Shown here: positions 59,827 through 64,000 of the stretch, in pieces | Layout of the letters: every line of letters begins with the position of its first letter | Numbering within the stretch: the first letter of the stretch is position 1 | Origin: Macrotis lagotis | Lineage: Eukaryota > Chordata > Mammalia > Peramelemorphia > Peramelidae | Reading direction: 5' to 3' | DNA: 64,000 nucleotides | Assembly (NCBI RefSeq): GCF_037893015.1 | Contig: NC_133666.1 | Span: 624,041,352-624,105,351, forward strand | The notes under the pieces: generated by a model | What the model was told of the DNA's origin: nothing | The model's input: the letters and a program-made list of their open reading frames with translations, nothing else | Database searches by the model: none | Translations under genes and position numbers: made by a program

Positions 59827-60935
59827 GAGGTTGCTGATTTTACGAGGAATCGGGACACAATACTTCAAAACCAAAAGAATGAAAAATTAGAAGAAAATGT
59901 GAAACATCTCATTGAAAAAAACAACTGATATGGAAAACAGATTTAGGAAAGATAATTTAAAAATTATTGGAATACCTGAAAGTCATGATCAGGAAAAGAG
60001 ACATCATTTTCAAAGAATTCCTACAGAAAAATTGCCCTGATATCCTAGAAGCAGAGGACAAAAATAGAAATGGAGAGAATCCACTGATCTCCCCGAGAAA
60101 GAGATCCCAAAAAACCAACCCCCAGGAATATTATAGCCAAGTTCCAGAACTCCTAAGTCAAAGAGAAAATATTACAAGCAGCCAGAAGGACACAATTCAA
60201 ATACCATGGAGCTGCAGTCAGGACTTAGCAGCAACTACATTAAAAGCCCGTAGGGCTTGGAATATAATATTCCGGAAGGCAAAAGACCCCAGAATGCAAC
60301 TGGGAATCAACTACCCAGCAAAACTGAATGTCCTTTTCCAGGGAAAAAGATGGACTTTCAATGAACCAGGGGAATTTCAAATGTTCCTGTTGGAATGGCC
60401 AGAGCTGAAGAGAAGGTTTGATCTTCAAATACAGGACTCGGGTGAAGCATAGAGATTGGAGGAGAAGGGGAAAATATGAGGGACTTAATGATGATGAACT
60501 GCATGTATTCCTGTATAGAATAATGAAACTGATAATACTCATCTGAACCTTCTCAATTAACAGAGCAGGTAGAAGGAAGCACAGGAGAAAGCTGAATTTG
60601 AAGATAAAATGTGGTGTAAAAATGGAGTCAGTAGATAAAAGGGAAATGTAATGGGAGAAAGAAAAAGGAGAGGAGGAATAGGCTAAGATATTTCATATAA
60701 TAAGATTTTTCTTTATTACAATGAGCTATTGCAATGATATGGAAGGGGGGAAGGCAAGGGGGAATGAGGGAATCTGCTCTCATCAGAGGTGGCTAGGAGA
60801 GGAAATAGCATATATACCCAATGGGGTATAGACATCTGGAGTAAGAAGGGGGGGGATCAGGGGGAAGGGGGGGATGTGAGTGATGGAGGAGAGGATGGAC
60901 CATGGGGGGAGAGTGGTCAGATATAACACATTTTC

Positions 60936-61642
60936 TTTTTTACTTCTTGCAAGGGGCTGGGGTTGAATGGCCTGTCTGGGACCATAGGGCCAGGTGGATG
61001 CTGGGCCTAAGGGGTGGTATGTGGGCTTGGGGCCTCTTGGCCCCAGGGCTGGAGATCTGTCTGCTGTGCCACTCAGCTACCCTACAGCAGAGACAGAGTG
61101 AAAGGAGAGAGAAAATATAGTATGTGATAGTGGAGAAGTACGAATGGAGGGAGTTGCGATCAGCAATGGCAACGGTGGAAAAATATGGAAGTAACTTTTG
61201 TGATGGACTTATCAGAAAGAATGTGATCCACCTGCAACAGAGCTGGTGGTGTTGGAACACAGACTGAAGCACATTTATTATTATCATTATTTTTTCTTGG
61301 GGGGGTGTTGCAGGGCAAATGGGGCTGGGTGGCCTTCCTGGGGCCGCATAGCAGGGTGATCATTGGGTGTCTGAGGCCGGGTTCGGACCCGGGTGTTCCT
61401 GGCTCAAGGGCTGGTGCTCTGTTGCCACCCAGTCACCCCTACTGTTATTATTATTATTATTACTATTTTATTTTATTTCGGGTCTTTTTTTTTCTTTTGG
61501 TTTTTTCAGGGCAGTGGGGTTCGGATGGCTTGCATGGGATCACACAGCTGGGTGATTGTTGGATGTATGGGACCGGATTTGGGCTCATGTGTTCCTGGCT
61601 CCAGGGCTGGTGCTCTGTCCATTGCACCACCTGGCCAAACCT
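60936..61642 (+). repeat. Three antisense SINE-like modules in the 3' part of copy C
   Basis: Modules at about 60936-61085, 61295-61438 and 61495-61642, in the same order and spacing as in copies A and B. T- and A-rich microsatellite-like spacers (TTATTATTATT) separate modules 2 and 3. Confidence 0.72.
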
Positions 61643-62047
61643 ACATTACTATTATTTTTTTAATTTTAATTTTTTTCTCCCCTTTACTTTATCACTTATG
61701 CGAGTCTATTTTTTGGGGGGGGAGGGGGTATTTTGTGTACTCTTAAACAAGAATATTTTATTAATGTATAAAAACATTATTTGTACAAAATAAGAATAAA
61801 TAAATAAATTATTTTTAAAAAAGGAAAGAAAAAAGATAGGGATTCAAAAGGGTTGGTGATATGGCATTAGAAATATAATCTCCTTGATAGAATGGTAATC
61901 TACTACTAAGAAAAAAAAAATCTAGAGCTGGGTTACCAAAGCTGGACCACTGCTACATTCACTGCTCATAGAAAACTAAAAAATGTAGATTCAATTCCCT
62001 AGGAATAAAAAGACAGAAATATCCTATCATCAAGCCCAGGCAAGATT

Positions 62048-62049
62048 AG

Positions 62050-62116
<67 letters not shown>
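62048..62116. repeat. (TAA)n microsatellite
   Basis: About 22 units in the gene 3 intron between KRAB A and KRAB B. Confidence 0.95.
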
Positions 62117-62663
62117 TGGCATTCACACAGGTCTTAAGCTTGCATTTGCAAAGTACTTTTATGATTTCATTATAATTCAACTCAAAAAGTATTTAATAAT
62201 CATTTATTAGGTATAGTTATTGTACTAGGAGTTGGTGACATAAACCCAAAAGAAAAGAAACAATTCCTAACAAAAGCTTACATTCTACCTTTTGTTTCCT
62301 TAATACCTCCCAAATACCAGAGAATCTAGAAGGAGCCCAGCTTCAATATTATCCACTAAGGAAACTTCACCTTGGAGAGCAATCAATTTATTTAAGTTTG
62401 CTCATTGAGTGTTATGTTTATTTATGTGGTTAACAGCCTTTCACTAGACTGTGAGTCTAAATTATATATGTCCTCCCGCGTCAAGAAGAGTTCTGCATTT
62501 AACAGGTACATCAAGACTTACTGAAGCAGAATTCATTATATTGAATTTGATTCTTTCCCAATGATCTCAGAAATCTTATGAAGTAGCTGTCATTCTTGTC
62601 AGGATTTTTTTTCAAATGAGAAAACTAAGCCTTGGCTCTAAAATAGTTCATTGTAACTTTTCA

Positions 62664-62888
<225 letters not shown>

Positions 62889-63179
62889 CTATTGCAATCA
62901 CAGACATAGTTCTTGGGGTGGGGCTGGAGGAAGAAAAGAAGTCTACAAGTCATATAATCATTGTGAAGATTGAGATGGGGTTATGCAAAAGAGCTAGTCT
63001 TCTTCTCCATAATGGGAATACATGCATATGGAAGCCTTTGCCCTCAGTGAAGGAGATTGGGATTCAGACCTTTTTTGAAGAAAAGGGATTTCCTAAGCAC
63101 AGAGACCTAAGAAAAGAGAAAGGATAAAGGTTATGAAAAACTATAGCAATGGGGATCTCAGAAATTCCAGACAGCTCAC

Positions 63180-63212
63180 CTGAAGCCTAGGTAACAATAA
63201 CTTGGTGGTCAT
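63180..63212 (-). CDS. ZNF gene 3, start-codon exon
   Basis: ATG followed by ten codons (MTTKLLLPRLQ) ending in CTTCAG before donor GTGAGC, phase 0. It lies 307 bases upstream of KRAB A. An ATG exon of this kind just before KRAB A is usual in the family. Confidence 0.75.
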
Positions 63213-63609
63213 CCCTTGGATCCCTCTCTGGCTATCCTTTACAGGTAGAAAACTAGAAGGTAGATCTGGGAAAAGAAAAGGAAATGGGAGGGAAATGAGT
63301 GTTGGCCTCTGGCTTCCTTGCTAGCTTGGCATTCTTTAGCTCTTCCCCACTCCCATCCTGACCCTGGTCAAGGCACTTCAGATATTGAGTGTATCCATGA
63401 GGAACTTGCTATGTTTAGCCAATTGCTTAAGGCACTATGAAGTTATACCTGAGATTCACTACCTTCAGGATCCCCTGCTCTACTGACCCCCCACATAACA
63501 GTCCTATTCTAGCATAACAAACATATATTAAGGAGCTTCTACATGTAGGATGCTGTTTTACGTTTTGTTGAAACAAAGGAAGACAATAACCAAAATTTAG
63601 GTAGTGCTC

Positions 63610-63955
63610 GAGCTCCCATCTTTGCGTTTTTGCATTGGCTGTTCCCCATTACCTAACAAGCTCCCCCTTCTCATTTCTGCCTCGACATCCTGGTTTCTTT
63701 CATAACTTTATTCAAGTACCACTTTCTGCAGGAAACTATCCTGGTCCTTAGTTGCCTGAACCTCCCCCCTCTAAAGTAATCCTCTTTCTACTCTATGTGC
63801 ATCTTATAAATAACTATTTATTTATCAGCAGGCTCCCCCATTTTATTTATATTTAGCCAGATGCTAAGACAGGGTACATTCTTCCCCATCTTTTTATCCT
63901 TACCTTGCAGCTGTTTATGTTGTATATAAGGGCTTAATCAATGCTTATTGATTAA
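63610..63955 (+). repeat. L2 LINE 3' fragment
   Basis: TTTTTGCATTGGCTGTTCCC, TTATTCAAGTACCACTTTCT and GGGCTTAATCAATGCTTATT. Confidence 0.65.
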
Positions 63956-64000
63956 TCACTTTGAAGTTTGCAAAGTGGAATATTTTCTTTAAGTTGCACA

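Larger units (their letters stand above)
58250..60452 (+). pseudogene. L1 ORF1-like relic of copy C, interrupted
   Basis: The start codon position reads ATA. N-terminal and coiled-coil parts are at 58250-58581, then the retrocopy; coiled coil and RRM resume at 59556, with a SINE between, and the C-terminal part LGINYPAKLNVLFQGKRWTF ends at 60452. Several stops and shifts are present. Confidence 0.7.
57531..61826 (+). mobile_element. HAL1-like element, copy C (with two later insertions)
   Basis: Target-site duplication AGAAAAAAGAT(R)GG: right copy at 61827-61840, left copy near 57347, now split from the element by a SINE (57358-57521) that used the same A-rich site. It carries an RNASEH1 retrocopy (58597-59540) and a SINE (59671-59826). 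Taking these away leaves about 3.2 kb. It lies in the large intron of ZNF gene 3, antisense to it. Confidence 0.78.

Overview
The window looks like nuclear DNA of a marsupial. Two things point there. About two dozen copies of one young tRNA-type SINE of a marsupial kind (head motif GTGGATAGAGCACTGG, tail CTTGCAAAAACCTAAA) sit among older MIR/CORE-SINE, L2, CR1/L3 and L1 remains. The genes form a cluster of KRAB C2H2 zinc-finger (KRAB-ZNF) genes. I infer an Australian marsupial, perhaps a dasyurid, from the SINE type alone; the species is not proven.

Layout. 1-12.7 kb: gene-free, AT-rich, filled with old LINE and SINE pieces. 12.7-27.1 kb: ZNF gene 1 on the minus strand (8 intact fingers, KRAB A and B exons). 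26.4-27.6 kb: a CpG island with splice donors pointing both ways, the likely shared promoter of genes 1 and 2. 27.2-41.4 kb: ZNF gene 2 on the plus strand, complete, with a 794-codon reading frame, a variant KRAB A box and 18 tandem fingers. 51.6-63.2 kb: ZNF gene 3 on the minus strand. Its start exon and KRAB A and B exons look sound, but its finger exon is broken by two stops and two deletions. As read it would give only a 123-residue KRAB protein.

Between and inside the genes lie three near full-length copies (about 3.1-3.2 kb without later insertions) of one L1-derived element: 20.0-23.4 kb (+), 42.3-45.4 kb (-) and 57.5-61.8 kb (+). Each has a GC-rich 5' leader, an L1 ORF1-type coiled-coil/RNA-binding frame, no ORF2 or reverse transcriptase, and a 3' part holding three SINE-like modules in antisense. 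All three have target-site duplications. They fit the half-L1 (HAL1) idea: an ORF1-only element mobilised by L1 in trans. The third copy was hit by a processed RNASEH1 retrocopy in the same orientation, with its own target-site duplication and poly(A), and then by a SINE.

How the parts work together. KRAB-ZNF proteins bind DNA, often retroelements, through their fingers and recruit TRIM28 through the KRAB box. Here they sit beside a young retroelement family, which makes that family an obvious but untested candidate target. Ages of repeats are judged by eye from divergence.
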